In this document: positions 1 through 11,362 of the stretch, piece after piece
Position numbering within the stretch: the stretch's first letter is position 1
Layout of the letters: every line of letters begins with the position of its first letter
DNA from: Magnetococcales bacterium
GTDB taxonomy: Bacteria; Pseudomonadota; Magnetococcia; Magnetococcales; UBA8363
Length of the DNA stretch: 64,000 nucleotides
Reading direction: 5' to 3'
Assembly (NCBI GenBank): GCA_015232865.1
Contig: JADFYU010000002.1
Coordinates: 82,181 to 146,180 of the forward strand
Translations under genes and position numbers: made by a program
The notes under the pieces: model-generated
The model's database searches: none
Seen by the model: the letters and a program-made list of their open reading frames with translations, nothing else
Told to the model about the DNA's origin: nothing

Positions 1-2440
1 GTTGGTTGATCTGTTCCAGGGTGGCGCGAAAATCAGTGTCCAGTTTTTTGACGATCTCCTGGGAAATCTGGTGATTATCCTGCTCACTCTGGGTGGTTTG
101 ATCGCTCAATCGATTGGAAAGGTCATTGCTGGTCTGTCTGACCACTTCCTGTAGTTGCTCCAACTGATGCAAAATATGGCTGTCCAGGCGGCTCATGTCC
201 GATTGTAACTGCTCTTGCGAGTGGCTGAGAACCTGTTCGACATGTTGTTTGGTCAACTCTCCTTGCGATTCGGTCGCGCTGCGCAGCGCGTTGCCCAGAC
301 GATTGAGATTGGCCTCCAGGGCGATGCGTTCGATGGAGATTCGATCGCCAACATGGTTGATTCGATCGGCCAGGGAGGTGATAAGCTGTCGAAGTTGATC
401 TTTGAAGTCGTTGAGCAGTTGTTCCGTGGGTTTGTCGTCAGAGGTGGCCGGTGCGGTCAAGATCTCTTCGGTGCTCTCTGTCAGTTTTTCTTCGAGGCTA
501 CGGGTGGACTCCTGGAGAAGGTCACTGGTTTTGCTGGACAGCTCCTGGGCAATCTGCATAAAGGTTTTTTCCAGCCCATCCCGTGCCCCCTGGATGCTGG
601 CGAGAATGGCTCGGTTGGCGTCGCTGTCGGAGGTCAGGATGATTTTCTGACTTGCGACGCTGATGCTCTCTTGGACGGCCTGGGTGCCGTTTGCAACCTT
701 TTGCGTGATCTGCTCGGTGGCGGATTGGATTCCAGAGACCGTCTGGGTTTCCAGTTCCTTGAGGGTCTGGGTCAGAATCATCTCCTGGCGGGCATTTGCG
801 TCGTTGATGGCATTGATGATCGCTTGCGGGGGTAGATTTTTTTCTGAGGTAAACAATCTGAGAGCCGTCTCTTTGAGGGTGTTGGATGCCTCACCAACCA
901 CGCTGTTCAGGCTGATTTCTGACAGATTGTGTTGTTGACTGTCTAGTCTCTCCAGTTGAGTGGCCACGCGCTTTTCCATCTTTTCCAGGGCTTCGGAAAG
1001 GGCCAGGTCATGGTGGAGGTCACTCTCTTGCATGGCCGACAAAATGGCCTGGGTGACCGATTGGCTTTCGGCCAGTTCGCGTAATTTTTTTAAATCGTCG
1101 GCCATGCTGATCAAGGGGAGAAGGCCCTCTTGAAGCTGTCCGGCGGCCAATTCGCCGATCTTGTTGACAGAGCGATCCAGGGTCTCCAGGCTGGCCTGCT
1201 GTTTGGAGGACAATTGTTGAACCGAATCCCGAAATCCGCCCATGCCACGGGCCAACTCCGATAAGGCGACGTCCATCCGTTCGCCAAAGCCGGCTAACCG
1301 TCCCTCCAGTCTGCGAATCTCTTCCTGATTGCGGCTTTGGGCCTCCAGAGAGATTTCCACCGCTTGGGAAATGGCTCGTAACGGGGCTGAGAAACCCTCC
1401 CGTATCGCCGTTTCCAGGAGGTGGACCGATCTTTTTTGATCCGAAGAGAGGGATTCGCTCAGTCGATTCAGGAGTAGATCCAGGTTTTCTGTAAAACGGC
1501 CAGAGTGCGCTCCTAAGTCGTTGGGGCCGTTCAGAGAGTCGGCTAATTTGCTCAGTCCGTTCTCCAGACGTTTCATGCCGCTTGAACCGTTTTCCACCAG
1601 TTTGGCCAGATATTCCGGCTCTGCTCCGGTCTGAAAACAGTCGTCCAGAAAGCCTTGCAGAGAGAGCACTTGATTGTAACGCCATTGCAGAATGAATTTT
1701 TCTATGATGGTGATGGAAATAGCTGAAAAAATAGCAAAAAAGCTAGCGACAAACGCGGTTGAGACGCCAACGAACAGGTTTTTGAGTTCGTGGGTGACCA
1801 ACTCCGCCGGAACCGCCGGGTTGAATTCGGTCAACCCCACCAAAATCCCGGCAAAGGTGCTGACAATACCGGCTCCGGTCAGGATTCCGGGCAGGTGGCG
1901 GAAAAACTCTACCCGCATGGGCACATCCACCAGGGTTTGCTGATTGAAAACCATCTCTGCCGGCAGGGTGGAGCGATAAAGGATGGCTCCGGCCTTTTTG
2001 GCAGAGTCCGGGTGGGGTTGGCTATGCAGGGATTTGGCAAATTCCCGCCAAAGTCTCGAAAATAGGGGGTAGCTGGACCAATACCAGGTAACGACATCGC
2101 TGTGAGGGCTTTCAAACTGACCGGTGGCTCTGGCCCGGCGGAGGTGATGGGTGACAAACATCAGGCGCAGGGCATCGACAATGGCCTTGCCCACATAGCC
2201 CAGAAAAAAAAGCACGGAAAACCCGGCGATGACCGACGCCAGGGTGAGAATGATCTGATTCTCGGTCTGGGTGGTGAGCGGGGTCAGGAGAAAAGAGGGC
2301 AGATGGTCTAAACCGGGCAGGTCGGTGATTTTTTCCACTTCATAAAGTTTGAGACCGGCCCAGGTGGAGAGACCCAACAGTGCCATCAGCCAGATGGAGG
2401 AGACAAAGGATGAGAAAGAGGTAGACCGTGCTTGGTCCAT
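1..2440 (-). CDS. ZorA-like MotA/TolQ/ExbB-family membrane protein with long helical tail (3' end beyond the left edge)
   Basis: The frame is open from an ATG at 2440 to the left edge, about 813 codons, with no stop. Hydrophobic segments lie near residues 9-30, 62-88, 183-203 and 222-246. The last two carry the MotA/TolQ/ExbB-like signature (LPGILTGAGIVSTFAGILVG, then LFVGVSTAFVASFFAIFS). From about residue 255 onward the protein is a long polar Gln/Glu/Leu/Ser-rich helical region, probably coiled coil. This layout matches ZorA, the proton-channel subunit of Zorya anti-phage systems, in which the long tail extends into the cytoplasm. Homologues of the same shape also occur outside defence loci. 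The partner (ZorB/MotB-like) and effector genes would lie to the left, outside the window, so a defence role cannot be decided here. The gene is transcribed away from glnK. Confidence 0.8.
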   Translation of the reverse strand, partial: MDQARSTSFSSFVSSIWLMALLGLSTWAGLKLYEVEKITDLPGLDHLPSFLLTPLTTQTENQIILTLASVIAGFSVLFFLGYVGKAIVDALRLMFVTHHLRRARATGQFESPHSDVVTWYWSSYPLFSRLWREFAKSLHSQPHPDSAKKAGAILYRSTLPAEMVFNQQTLVDVPMRVEFFRHLPGILTGAGIVSTFAGILVGLTEFNPAVPAELVTHELKNLFVGVSTAFVASFFAIFSAISITIIEKFILQWRYNQVLSLQGFLDDCFQTGAEPEYLAKLVENGSSGMKRLENGLSKLADSLNGPNDLGAHSGRFTENLDLLLNRLSESLSSDQKRSVHLLETAIREGFSAPLRAISQAVEISLEAQSRNQEEIRRLEGRLAGFGERMDVALSELARGMGGFRDSVQQLSSKQQASLETLDRSVNKIGELAAGQLQEGLLPLISMADDLKKLRELAESQSVTQAILSAMQESDLHHDLALSEALEKMEKRVATQLERLDSQQHNLSEISLNSVVGEASNTLKETALRLFTSEKNLPPQAIINAINDANARQEMILTQTLKELETQTVSGIQSATEQITQKVANGTQAVQESISVASQKIILTSDSDANRAILASIQGARDGLEKTFMQIAQELSSKTSDLLQESTRSLEEKLTESTEEILTAPATSDDKPTEQLLNDFKDQLRQLITSLADRINHVGDRISIERIALEANLNRLGNALRSATESQGELTKQHVEQVLSHSQEQLQSDMSRLDSHILHQLEQLQEVVRQTSNDLSNRLSDQTTQSEQDNHQISQEIVKKLDTDFRATLEQINQ

Positions 2441-3245
<805 letters not shown>

Positions 3246-3298
3246 GACCCTTTTGATGCCGTAAAAGATTTAGGACTACAATTAGGAGAACTTGAACG

Positions 3299-4606
3299 AT
3301 GAATACATGGACTAAACGAGCTCTATCCCTGAGTGTTTCCGGGGCTGCTCTTACCTTTCCTTCCCTGGCCTTGGCGGAAGATACCCTGAGTTCCGGGGAT
3401 ACGGCGTGGATGTTGACTGCGACAGCGTTGGTTCTGTTTATGACCATTCCTGGTCTGTCGCTATTTTATGCAGGTATGGTTCGTTCCAAAAACGTTCTGT
3501 CCGTTTTGATGCAATGTTTTGCCATAACCGCCCTGATGACCATTGTTTGGACCCTCTATGGATACAGTATGGCCTTTTCCGATGGTGGGTCGATGAATGG
3601 TTTGGTTGGCGGGTTGGATAAAGCCTTCCTGATGGGAATCGGAGTCGATACCTTGAGTGGTACGATCCCGGAGACTGTTTTTGTCGTCTTTCAGATGACC
3701 TTTGCCATCATTACGCCGGCTTTGATCGTTGGTGCCTTTGCCGAGCGGATGAAATTTTCCTCCATGCTGGTCTTTTTGACCATTTGGGTGACGGTCGTCT
3801 ATATTCCGGTCTGTCACTGGGTCTGGGGTGGTGGTTGGATGAGTGGACATGGCGTGTTGGATTTCGCCGGTGGTACGGTTGTCCACATCAACGCCGGTAT
3901 TGCCGGTCTGGTAACGGCCATTGTTCTGGGTAAACGCAAAGGCTATCCTAAAACCCATATGGCTCCCCATAACCTGACCTTGACTGTCATGGGCGCCGGT
4001 ATGTTGTGGGTCGGTTGGTTTGGTTTTAACGCCGGAAGTGAGTTGGCTGCTGACGGAGCCGCCGGTATGGCCATGGCTGTGACCCAGATTGCAACGGCTG
4101 CTGCGGCTCTGGCCTGGATGCTTGTCGAATGGATGAAGCATGGCAAGCCAAGTGCGCTGGGTATCGTTACCGGTGCTGTCGGTGGATTGGTTGCCATTAC
4201 GCCTGCTTCCGGTTATGTCGGCCCGATGGGGGCGATGGCTATCGGTTTTGTCTCTGGAATCGTCTGCTTCTGGGGGGCGACCAGCCTGAAACAGATGATG
4301 GGCTATGATGACTCACTGGATGCTTTCGGCGTACATGGAATCGGTGGAATTGTCGGCGCTCTGTTGACTGGTGTGTTTGCCGCAACCAGTCTGGGTGGGG
4401 TCGGCTTTGGTGACGGGAATAACAGCATAGCCGAGCAGGTGATGGCTCAGGGCCTGGGTGTGGTGGCAACAGCTGTGTATTGTGCCGTTGCAACCTTTAT
4501 CATCCTGATGTTGGTCAAGGTTGTCATGGGTCTGCGAGTTACCGACGAAGAAGAGACCATGGGTCTGGATATCGCCCAGCATGACGAACGGGGATATAAC
4601 CTCTAG
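3299..4606 (+). CDS. amtB: Ammonium transporter AmtB
   Basis: 435-residue Amt/Mep/Rh-family ammonium channel of the inner membrane. The N-terminus (about residues 1-26, ending ALA-ED) looks like a cleavable signal peptide, followed by about eleven hydrophobic helices. The pore histidine pair is present: His196 in VVHINAG and His346 in FGVHGIGG. The preceding LDFAGGTVVH stretch supplies the conserved Asp. Start ATG 3299 has AGGAG ten bases upstream. It is co-transcribed with glnK and ends at a strong terminator. It takes up ammonium when external nitrogen is scarce and is gated by GlnK. Confidence 0.97.
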   Translation: MNTWTKRALSLSVSGAALTFPSLALAEDTLSSGDTAWMLTATALVLFMTIPGLSLFYAGMVRSKNVLSVLMQCFAITALMTIVWTLYGYSMAFSDGGSMNGLVGGLDKAFLMGIGVDTLSGTIPETVFVVFQMTFAIITPALIVGAFAERMKFSSMLVFLTIWVTVVYIPVCHWVWGGGWMSGHGVLDFAGGTVVHINAGIAGLVTAIVLGKRKGYPKTHMAPHNLTLTVMGAGMLWVGWFGFNAGSELAADGAAGMAMAVTQIATAAAALAWMLVEWMKHGKPSALGIVTGAVGGLVAITPASGYVGPMGAMAIGFVSGIVCFWGATSLKQMMGYDDSLDAFGVHGIGGIVGALLTGVFAATSLGGVGFGDGNNSIAEQVMAQGLGVVATAVYCAVATFIILMLVKVVMGLRVTDEEETMGLDIAQHDERGYNL

Positions 4607-4633
4607 TTCTTAAATCTCTTGCAACCGTTGTTG

Positions 4634-4669
4634 ACCGGGATGGTTCATGGACCATCCCGGTTTTTTTTT
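4634..4669 (+). terminator. Rho-independent terminator of glnK-amtB
   Basis: An 11-bp perfect stem, ACCGGGATGGT / ACCATCCCGGT, with a 6-nt loop is followed directly by a run of T. It lies 28 bases after the amtB stop. Confidence 0.9.
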
Positions 4670-4864
4670 GTATCATCTGCCATTCTTAACAAGTTGCCAT
4701 GTTGAAGAAAAAGCAGGATAATGCGATCTGCTTCAGGTTGATCAGGCATGGCCTGGTGATGGTTTGCATCTGTTTATTGGTTTTTTTTCAGCTAACAAAC
4801 CAATAAAATCCGCTTAATCAATATAGCCGGTCTCCGTCTCTTGAAGGTACAAAAAGGGTTTGTT

Positions 4865-5695
4865 TTGAGTCATACAACAACAGAGTCCATCTCTGTTCTT
4901 CTGATCGGAGATGTCTTTGGCAAATCTGGTCGCCGGGCATTGAAGGGTCATTTAAAATCGGTTCAGACGGACTATGGAGTTTCTGGAGTCATTGCCAACG
5001 GTGAGAATGCCGCCGGTGGCATTGGCATCACCCAGGATATCACCGAGGAGATTTTCTCTCAGGGGGTGAATCTCATCACCTCCGGCAACCATGTCTGGCG
5101 GCACAGGGAAATTCTCTCCTATATCGGTCTGGAACGGCGTCTGCTCAGGCCGCAGAACTATCCGTCCGGTGCGCCGGGGTCCGGTTCAGGGGTATTTACC
5201 ACTCGGGAAGGGGTCCGGGTTGGTGTGTTGAATTTGATCGGTCGGGTGTTCATGGAGGCTCTGGATTGCCCGTTCAGAGCTGCTGACGCCTACCTGAAAA
5301 AAACCGTGATGGGTCGGGACGTGGATGCCATCATCGTCGATTTTCACGGTGAGGCCACCTCGGAAAAAGTGGCGATGGGCATGTATCTGGATGGTCGGGT
5401 GACCGCCGTATTGGGCACCCATACCCACATACCCACCGCTGACCATCGTGTCTTGCCCGGCGGAACCGGATATCTGACCGATGTTGGTATGACCGGCTGT
5501 TATAATGCGGTCATCGGCATGAAAAAAGAGTCGGTTTTACCTCGGTTTTTGACCGGTATTCCGGTTCGGTTCCAGCCCGATGACGGCGAGGCGAGTTTTT
5601 GTGCGGCGGTGGTAACGTTTGACCCGAAAACCGGACGGTGTGTCCGGGTCCGCCCGGTTCGTCGGGGCGGCGTTTTGGAGCAGACCGTGGTTTGA
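4865..5695 (+). CDS. YmdB-family metallophosphoesterase (TIGR00282 type)
   Basis: About 276 residues. The metallophosphatase motifs of the YmdB family are all visible: GDVFGKSGR near the N-terminus, NGENAAGG, GNHVWRH, DFHGEATSEK and GTHTHIPTAD. YmdB of Bacillus is a 2',3'-cyclic-nucleotide phosphodiesterase that affects biofilm and motility decisions; the role in Gram-negatives is not established. No ATG lies near the start. I prefer TTG 4865, seven bases after AAAAAGGG; TTG 4841 in the same frame is possible. The gene stands alone between the amtB terminator and purC. Confidence 0.85.
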   Translation: MSHTTTESISVLLIGDVFGKSGRRALKGHLKSVQTDYGVSGVIANGENAAGGIGITQDITEEIFSQGVNLITSGNHVWRHREILSYIGLERRLLRPQNYPSGAPGSGSGVFTTREGVRVGVLNLIGRVFMEALDCPFRAADAYLKKTVMGRDVDAIIVDFHGEATSEKVAMGMYLDGRVTAVLGTHTHIPTADHRVLPGGTGYLTDVGMTGCYNAVIGMKKESVLPRFLTGIPVRFQPDDGEASFCAAVVTFDPKTGRCVRVRPVRRGGVLEQTVV

Positions 5696-5766
5696 TTGGC
5701 CGCGGTTATTTGGTTTTTTCAGTAGTTAGTGTGGTATGTTTTGGGACATTATAAGGATTGACGGCC

Positions 5767-6483
5767 ATGGAAAAGCGGGACCAACTGTATGAAGGAAAAG
5801 CCAAGGTGCTTTTCTCGACCGATGATGAAGAAAAGCTGATTCAATATTTCAAAGATGATGCGACGGCTTTTAACGGCGTAAAAAAAGGCACCATCTCCGA
5901 TAAGGGGGTGTTGAACAATCTGATTTCGGCCCGATTGATGACTCTTTTGGAGGTGGTTGGTATTCCGGTTCACTTCATCGAGCGCCTCAATGATCGGGAG
6001 CAGTTGGTGCGCCGGGTGGAGATTGTCCCGATTGAGGTGGTGGTTCGCAACCGGGTTGCCGGTTCCATGGCTAAACGGCTTGGCATCAAAGAAGGGGTCG
6101 TCCTGCCGCGGCCCGTCATCGAATTCTACCTGAAGTCCGACGAACTGGACGACCCCCTTGTCACCTTGGATCATATTGAGGTGTTCAACTGGGCCAGTCA
6201 CGAAGAGATGGAGCAGATCATTGAGATGTCACATCGAATCAACGATATCATGGTCGGTTATTATGCCAACATCGGCATTCATCTCATTGACTATAAACTG
6301 GAGTTTGGTCGCCTGAGCAATGATCTGGATACCTTGGTGCTGGCCGACGAGATTTCTCCGGACAATTGTCGCTTGTGGGATATGAAAACCGGCAAAAAGC
6401 TGGATAAAGACCGTTTCCGCCGAGATCTGGGCGATGTTGAAGAGGCTTATATCGAGGTGGTCAAACGTATGGGACTGTCTTGA
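5767..6483 (+). CDS. purC: Phosphoribosylaminoimidazole-succinocarboxamide (SAICAR) synthase
   Basis: 238 residues, the normal length of bacterial PurC. It begins [10 protein letters not shown], the ATP-binding family signature, and contains [10 protein letters not shown] and the downstream DYKLEFGR and [12 protein letters not shown] motifs. It condenses CAIR with aspartate in de novo purine synthesis. ATG 5767 is ten bases after an AAGG; a TTG nine bases earlier is in frame but is less well placed. The next purine gene, purL, follows after about 200 bp. Confidence 0.97.
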   Translation: MEKRDQLYEGKAKVLFSTDDEEKLIQYFKDDATAFNGVKKGTISDKGVLNNLISARLMTLLEVVGIPVHFIERLNDREQLVRRVEIVPIEVVVRNRVAGSMAKRLGIKEGVVLPRPVIEFYLKSDELDDPLVTLDHIEVFNWASHEEMEQIIEMSHRINDIMVGYYANIGIHLIDYKLEFGRLSNDLDTLVLADEISPDNCRLWDMKTGKKLDKDRFRRDLGDVEEAYIEVVKRMGLS

Positions 6484-6690
6484 TTTTTTTCGACCGGACC
6501 GTCTGTTTTTTGCTTGGGGCCGGGATTTCCTCGCCCCAGGCGGCTGCTTCCTAAGGCTGTTCCTGATGAGAATTCGGCGTAAAACCTCCGTAGCAATCCG
6601 CTGATTGACCATCGACATGCTGAATCTCATCCAGAGACCGATTGGTTTTAGAGGCAGATTCACCAATCCTACCAATTGACTGGGGACTTC

Positions 6691-9600
6691 ATGACCAAGC
6701 GTGATTTCCGGGTGTTGTCGGGGGGGGCTGCGCTCTCCTTGTTTCAAATGGAAAAACTTTCGACCTTTCTGGCTGCATTGACCCCGGCGGTCACGCTGAA
6801 CTCGGCCCGTTTTGTACATTTTACCGCTTTGGATGCGCCCCTGTCAGCGGAAGAAGGGGCGGTTTTGTCGGCCCTGTTGACCTATGGGCAGGAGGATGAC
6901 CGGCCGCTCTACAATGAGGCGACGGCTCTGGTGGTTGTGCCGCGCATGGGTTCCATCTCGCCCTGGTCCACCAAAGCGACTGAAATTGCCAAGCGGTGTG
7001 GATTGACCCAGATCCATCGACTGGAGCGGGGTATTGCCTACGATTGTGGAGCCGACCCGCTCTCCGTCACCCAGTTGGACGCTCTCAAACCAGAAATTTT
7101 TGACCGCATGACCCAAGAGGTGGTTTTGGGGACCAAGGCGGCCTGCTCTCTCTTCGATCAGCAACAGCCGCGTCCGCTCCATCGTATTCCGGTATTACAG
7201 CAGGGCTTGTCAGCCCTTGAGCAGGCCAATGATCGGTTGGGATTGGCCCTGGCAGCCGATGAGATCGATTATCTGATCGCCTACTTCATCAGTCGGGGCA
7301 GTGATCCGACCGATGTTGAGTTGATGATGTTTGCTCAGGCCAACTCCGAGCATTGCCGGCACAAAATTTTCAACGCCTCCTGGCAGATTGACGGACTGGC
7401 TCGATCGGAGACCCTGTTCGGAATGATCCGAAATACCGAGAAGGTCTCGCCGGGTGGGAGTCTGGTGGTCTATTCGGACAATTCGGCGGTGATGGCGGGT
7501 GGGGTGGGCGGGCGTTTTTACCCGGACCCAACCAGTGGGCTGTATGGGTATCACTCGGAAGATACGGCCATCCTGATGAAGGTGGAGACCCATAACCATC
7601 CCACCGCCATCTCTCCCTATCCGGGGGCGGCGACCGGTTCGGGGGGGGAAATTCGTGATGAAGGGGCAACCGGGCGAGGTTCCGCTCCAAAAGCGGGCAT
7701 GACCGGTTTTTCAGTCTCCAACCTGCAACTTGCCGATGCACCTCAACCCTGGGAAACCGACTATGGTCGCCCGGATCGGATTGTCTCGCCGGTGGAGATC
7801 ATGCTGGAGGGACCGTTGGGTGGTGCCGCCTTTAACAACGAGTTTGGTCGTCCCAATCTGGGCGGCTATTTTCGCACCTACGAGCAGCGGGTCGGTGAGG
7901 AGGTTCGCGGCTATCACAAACCCATCATGATCGTCGGTGGCCTGGGCCACATTGATGCCACTCAGGTGGATAAACGGTCCATTCCGGTCGGCAGTCTGAT
8001 CATCCAGATTGGTGGGCCGGCCATGTTGATCGGTTTGGGGGGAGGGGCCGCTTCGTCACAAGCCAGCGGCAGCTCTCATGCCGACCTGGATTTTGCTTCT
8101 GTGCAGCGGGACAACCCCGAAATGGAGCGACGCTGTCAGGAGGTGATCAACCGTTGTTGGCAGCTGCGGGAGAAAAACCCCATTCTTTCCATCCACGACG
8201 TCGGGGCCGGTGGCTTGTCCAATGCCGTCCCGGAGGTGATTCATGGCGGCGGTGTCGGAGGGGTGTTTGAACTGGCCAATATTCCCAACGACGATCCCGG
8301 CATGTCGCCCATGGAGATCTGGTGTAACGAAGCCCAGGAGCGCTATGTCCTGGCCATCCCCCCGGAGGCGCGGGCGTTGTTTGCCGATATTTGCGCTCGG
8401 GAGCGTTGTCCGTGGGCGGTTTTGGGGATTGCCACGGCGGAGAAGCGCTTGCTTCTCAAGCAGGCATCGACTGGTGAGACCCCCATCGATATGGACCTGG
8501 ACGCTTTGCTGGGCAAACCGCCGAGAATGGAGCGAACGGTGGTTCGTTTGCCGAGGGCCCTCTCGCCCTTCATTGCCGATGGCATCGACCTTCGGCAGGC
8601 GGCGGAACGAATTTTATCTCTACCGACGGTTGCCGACAAAGGTTTCCTGATCACCATTGGCGATCGCAGTGTGACCGGCCAGGTCTGTCGGGATCAGATG
8701 GTCGGTCCCTGGCAGGTGCCGGTGGCGGATGTGGCGGTGACGGCGCGGGGATATGCGGGGATGGAGGGAGAGGCCATGGCCATGGGCGAGCGAACGCCGG
8801 TCGCCTTGATCAACAGCCCGGCGTCGGGTCGTCTGGCGGTCGGAGAGGCGGTGACCAATATGGCCGCAGCCCGGATTGGCAAACTGTCCGACCTTAAACT
8901 TTCGGCCAACTGGATGGCCCCGGCCGGACATCCGGGAGAGGACGCCAATCTTTTTGATACTGTCGAGGCGGTGGGGATGGCGTTATGCCCGGCCTTGGGG
9001 ATCGGCATTCCGGTTGGCAAGGATTCGCTCTCCTTGAAGACCGTCTGGCGGGAGGGGGGACAGGCCAAATCGGTGACGGCACCGGTTTCGCTGATCATTT
9101 CCGCCTTTGCTCCGGTGATCGATATTGGCCGCACCCTGACCCCGCAGTTGCGCACCGATCTGGGGGAGAGCGAGTTGATACTCATCGATCTGTCTGAAGG
9201 GAAAAACCGCTTGGGCGGTTCGGCTTTGGCCCAGGTCTACAGGCAGTTGGGTAATGAGTCGGCGGATCTGGATGACCCGGCCCGCTTAAAACACTATTTT
9301 GCCACCATTCAATCCTTGAATCAGGCGGGAAAAATTCTGGCCTACCACGATCGCAGCGATGGCGGGTTGTTCGTCACGGTCTGTGAGATGGCTTTTGCCG
9401 GTCACTGTGGCGTCGAGGTCAGCCTGGATGGTCTGGGTCAGAATCCGCTCTCCAGCCTTTTTTCTGAGGAGTTGGGCGGGGTGATCCAGATTTTAAAATC
9501 GGATCGGGATCTGGTTCTTGCCCAACTGGCCGGGGCCGGGCGGGTTCATGTCATCGGCACCTTGCGCGAGGATGATGAAATTCACTTCAAACAAGATGGT

Positions 9601-10578
9601 CAGTCCATCCTTTCTGAGAGTCGGATTACCTGGCAGCGGGTCTGGAGTGCGACCAGTTGGCGCATGCGGACCTTGCGCGACAATCCCGAGACCGCTTTGC
9701 AGGAGTATGACACACTACTGGATGCCGACGATCTGGGATTGCACGCCGAACTGACCTTTGATCCGCAAAAACCACCCCTGATCGCGACGGGTAACGCCCG
9801 TCCGAAGATTGCCATTTTGCGCGAGCAGGGGGTCAACGGTCATGTCGAAATGGCGGCCGCTTTTGATCGGGCCGGGTTTGCCGCACAAGATGTCACCATG
9901 TCCGACCTGATGGATGGTCGAATCTCCTTGTCGGCATTTCGGGGATTGGCCGCCTGCGGTGGTTTTTCTTACGGAGATGTTCTGGGAGCGGGGGAGGGCT
10001 GGGCAAAATCCATCCTTTTCAACTCAAAACTGCGCGATGAGTTCAGTCAATTTTTCCACCGCTCCGACCGCTTTTCCCTGGGGGTTTGTAACGGTTGTCA
10101 GATGTTGAGCAATTTACGCACGTTGATTCCTGGAGCCGACAACTGGCCATACTTCAAAAGCAATGCCAGCGCCCGATTTGAAGCTCGTGTTTCGATGGTT
10201 GAAATTTCACAATCGCCCTCCATTCTTCTCCAGGGGATGGCCGGTTCTCGTTTTCCGGTTCCCTGCGCCCACGGAGAGGGGCGGGCCAGCTTCACCTCCT
10301 CGCCCGGTCTGGACTACATGGATAAAGAGGGATTGATATCGTTACGATTTGTCGATTCTCAAGGGCAGGTTGCCCACACTTATCCGGCCAACCCCAACGG
10401 ATCGCCTGGTGGGGTCACCGGGGTGACAACCCCGGACGGGCGGGTGACCATCATGATGCCTCATCCAGAGCGGGCGTTCAGAACGGTGACCAACAGCTGG
10501 CATCCGGGCCACTGGTCAGAAGATGGTCCTTGGTTGCGACTGTTCCAGAATGGTCGTTATTGGGTGGATAACAACTAA
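6691..10578 (+). CDS. purL: Phosphoribosylformylglycinamidine (FGAM) synthase, large single-chain form
   Basis: About 1295 residues, the fused PurL found in many proteobacteria and in eukaryotes; species with PurS, PurQ and short PurL instead use three proteins. The synthetase half has [15 protein letters not shown] and [12 protein letters not shown]. The C-terminal glutaminase has the nucleophile motif GVCNGCQM and the catalytic HPER near the end. It converts FGAR, glutamine and ATP to FGAM. ATG 6691 follows GGGGA with a 5-base spacing; a TTG fifteen bases earlier is in frame. No purS or purQ is visible nearby, consistent with the fusion. Confidence 0.97.
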   Translation: MTKRDFRVLSGGAALSLFQMEKLSTFLAALTPAVTLNSARFVHFTALDAPLSAEEGAVLSALLTYGQEDDRPLYNEATALVVVPRMGSISPWSTKATEIAKRCGLTQIHRLERGIAYDCGADPLSVTQLDALKPEIFDRMTQEVVLGTKAACSLFDQQQPRPLHRIPVLQQGLSALEQANDRLGLALAADEIDYLIAYFISRGSDPTDVELMMFAQANSEHCRHKIFNASWQIDGLARSETLFGMIRNTEKVSPGGSLVVYSDNSAVMAGGVGGRFYPDPTSGLYGYHSEDTAILMKVETHNHPTAISPYPGAATGSGGEIRDEGATGRGSAPKAGMTGFSVSNLQLADAPQPWETDYGRPDRIVSPVEIMLEGPLGGAAFNNEFGRPNLGGYFRTYEQRVGEEVRGYHKPIMIVGGLGHIDATQVDKRSIPVGSLIIQIGGPAMLIGLGGGAASSQASGSSHADLDFASVQRDNPEMERRCQEVINRCWQLREKNPILSIHDVGAGGLSNAVPEVIHGGGVGGVFELANIPNDDPGMSPMEIWCNEAQERYVLAIPPEARALFADICARERCPWAVLGIATAEKRLLLKQASTGETPIDMDLDALLGKPPRMERTVVRLPRALSPFIADGIDLRQAAERILSLPTVADKGFLITIGDRSVTGQVCRDQMVGPWQVPVADVAVTARGYAGMEGEAMAMGERTPVALINSPASGRLAVGEAVTNMAAARIGKLSDLKLSANWMAPAGHPGEDANLFDTVEAVGMALCPALGIGIPVGKDSLSLKTVWREGGQAKSVTAPVSLIISAFAPVIDIGRTLTPQLRTDLGESELILIDLSEGKNRLGGSALAQVYRQLGNESADLDDPARLKHYFATIQSLNQAGKILAYHDRSDGGLFVTVCEMAFAGHCGVEVSLDGLGQNPLSSLFSEELGGVIQILKSDRDLVLAQLAGAGRVHVIGTLREDDEIHFKQDGQSILSESRITWQRVWSATSWRMRTLRDNPETALQEYDTLLDADDLGLHAELTFDPQKPPLIATGNARPKIAILREQGVNGHVEMAAAFDRAGFAAQDVTMSDLMDGRISLSAFRGLAACGGFSYGDVLGAGEGWAKSILFNSKLRDEFSQFFHRSDRFSLGVCNGCQMLSNLRTLIPGADNWPYFKSNASARFEARVSMVEISQSPSILLQGMAGSRFPVPCAHGEGRASFTSSPGLDYMDKEGLISLRFVDSQGQVAHTYPANPNGSPGGVTGVTTPDGRVTIMMPHPERAFRTVTNSWHPGHWSEDGPWLRLFQNGRYWVDNN

Positions 10579-10615
10579 ATCAACGTAGTTTCAAGCATAT
10601 CTAATGGAGGGTAGG

Positions 10616-11362
10616 ATGGTTGAATCAGACGAAGATTTTTCTGAAGAAGAGGCGCAAGATCCCGATTCGAAGAGAAGAAATGAGAAGAAAAAACAGATGA
10701 TCATGGCCATTGCTCTGGTCGTCGCCATTTTTCTGTTTTCGGGGGTGGCCTATTATTTCCTGTCCGGTTCTGGCGTTGCCTCCGAAGAAGGGGGCGAGAG
10801 GGATGAAGAGGGGAGGCGGGCCGGTTTGCGCCCACCGAAGCTGACCGGCCATGGAATTGTGTTGTCCAAAGAAATACCCGACCTGCCACCGATTCCCTAT
10901 CCCAGGCAAGGAGGCGAAAAAGAGGCGGCAATGGCGGATTCGTCCGGGATGATTCAAGGGGAGAAAAGTGTTCGTCTGGCCTCCGGCGAGGTGGTCTACA
11001 CTCTGGGCGATTCTGAGCAAACCGGAACGTTGCAAACCGCGGCCGGTGTGGTCTTGATTGATCAGGTAAAGGTTCAGGAAGGGGATAATCGGGAGCGGCT
11101 CCTCCAGGCTCGAATCCATAACCTGGGCAGTCAATATTTGTCCGATGTTACCCTGAATATCCGTTTTTTGAGTCGCACCGGTCAGTCTGTTTTGGAGCGC
11201 GCCATCAATCCGTTGGTCATATCTGGCGGATTGTTCGGTGATAAGGTGCAAACCTTGAGTCCGGGAACCTCTCGTCTTTTTGTGATTGATGGGACTGAAG
11301 TGCCCGGTGAGTGGTCTGGAGAGATTTCGGCGCAGGTCGTCCACTATCGATTTGCCCCATGA
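10616..11362 (+). CDS. Unrecognised single-pass membrane protein with periplasmic beta-rich domain
   Basis: About 248 residues. An acidic N-terminus (DEDFSEEEAQD) and a lysine/arginine patch precede one membrane segment near residues 26-46 (IMAIALVVAIFLFSGVAYYF). A Pro/Gly-rich linker then leads to a C-terminal domain of about 110 residues with alternating hydrophobic positions. That domain resembles the DUF3426-type beta-sandwich at the end of some proteobacterial zinc-ribbon proteins, but the zinc ribbon is absent and I cannot assign a family firmly. ATG 10616 follows GGAGG by five bases; ATG 10604 is in frame but overlaps that site. Its stop overlaps the start of yceF (ATGA), so the two are translationally coupled. 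Confidence 0.75.
   Translation: MVESDEDFSEEEAQDPDSKRRNEKKKQMIMAIALVVAIFLFSGVAYYFLSGSGVASEEGGERDEEGRRAGLRPPKLTGHGIVLSKEIPDLPPIPYPRQGGEKEAAMADSSGMIQGEKSVRLASGEVVYTLGDSEQTGTLQTAAGVVLIDQVKVQEGDNRERLLQARIHNLGSQYLSDVTLNIRFLSRTGQSVLERAINPLVISGGLFGDKVQTLSPGTSRLFVIDGTEVPGEWSGEISAQVVHYRFAP

Noticed and set aside
1020..1685. A 221-codon open frame on the minus strand
   Set aside because: It is a shifted frame inside the ZorA-like gene, which is open across the whole region in another frame with clear membrane and coiled-coil features.
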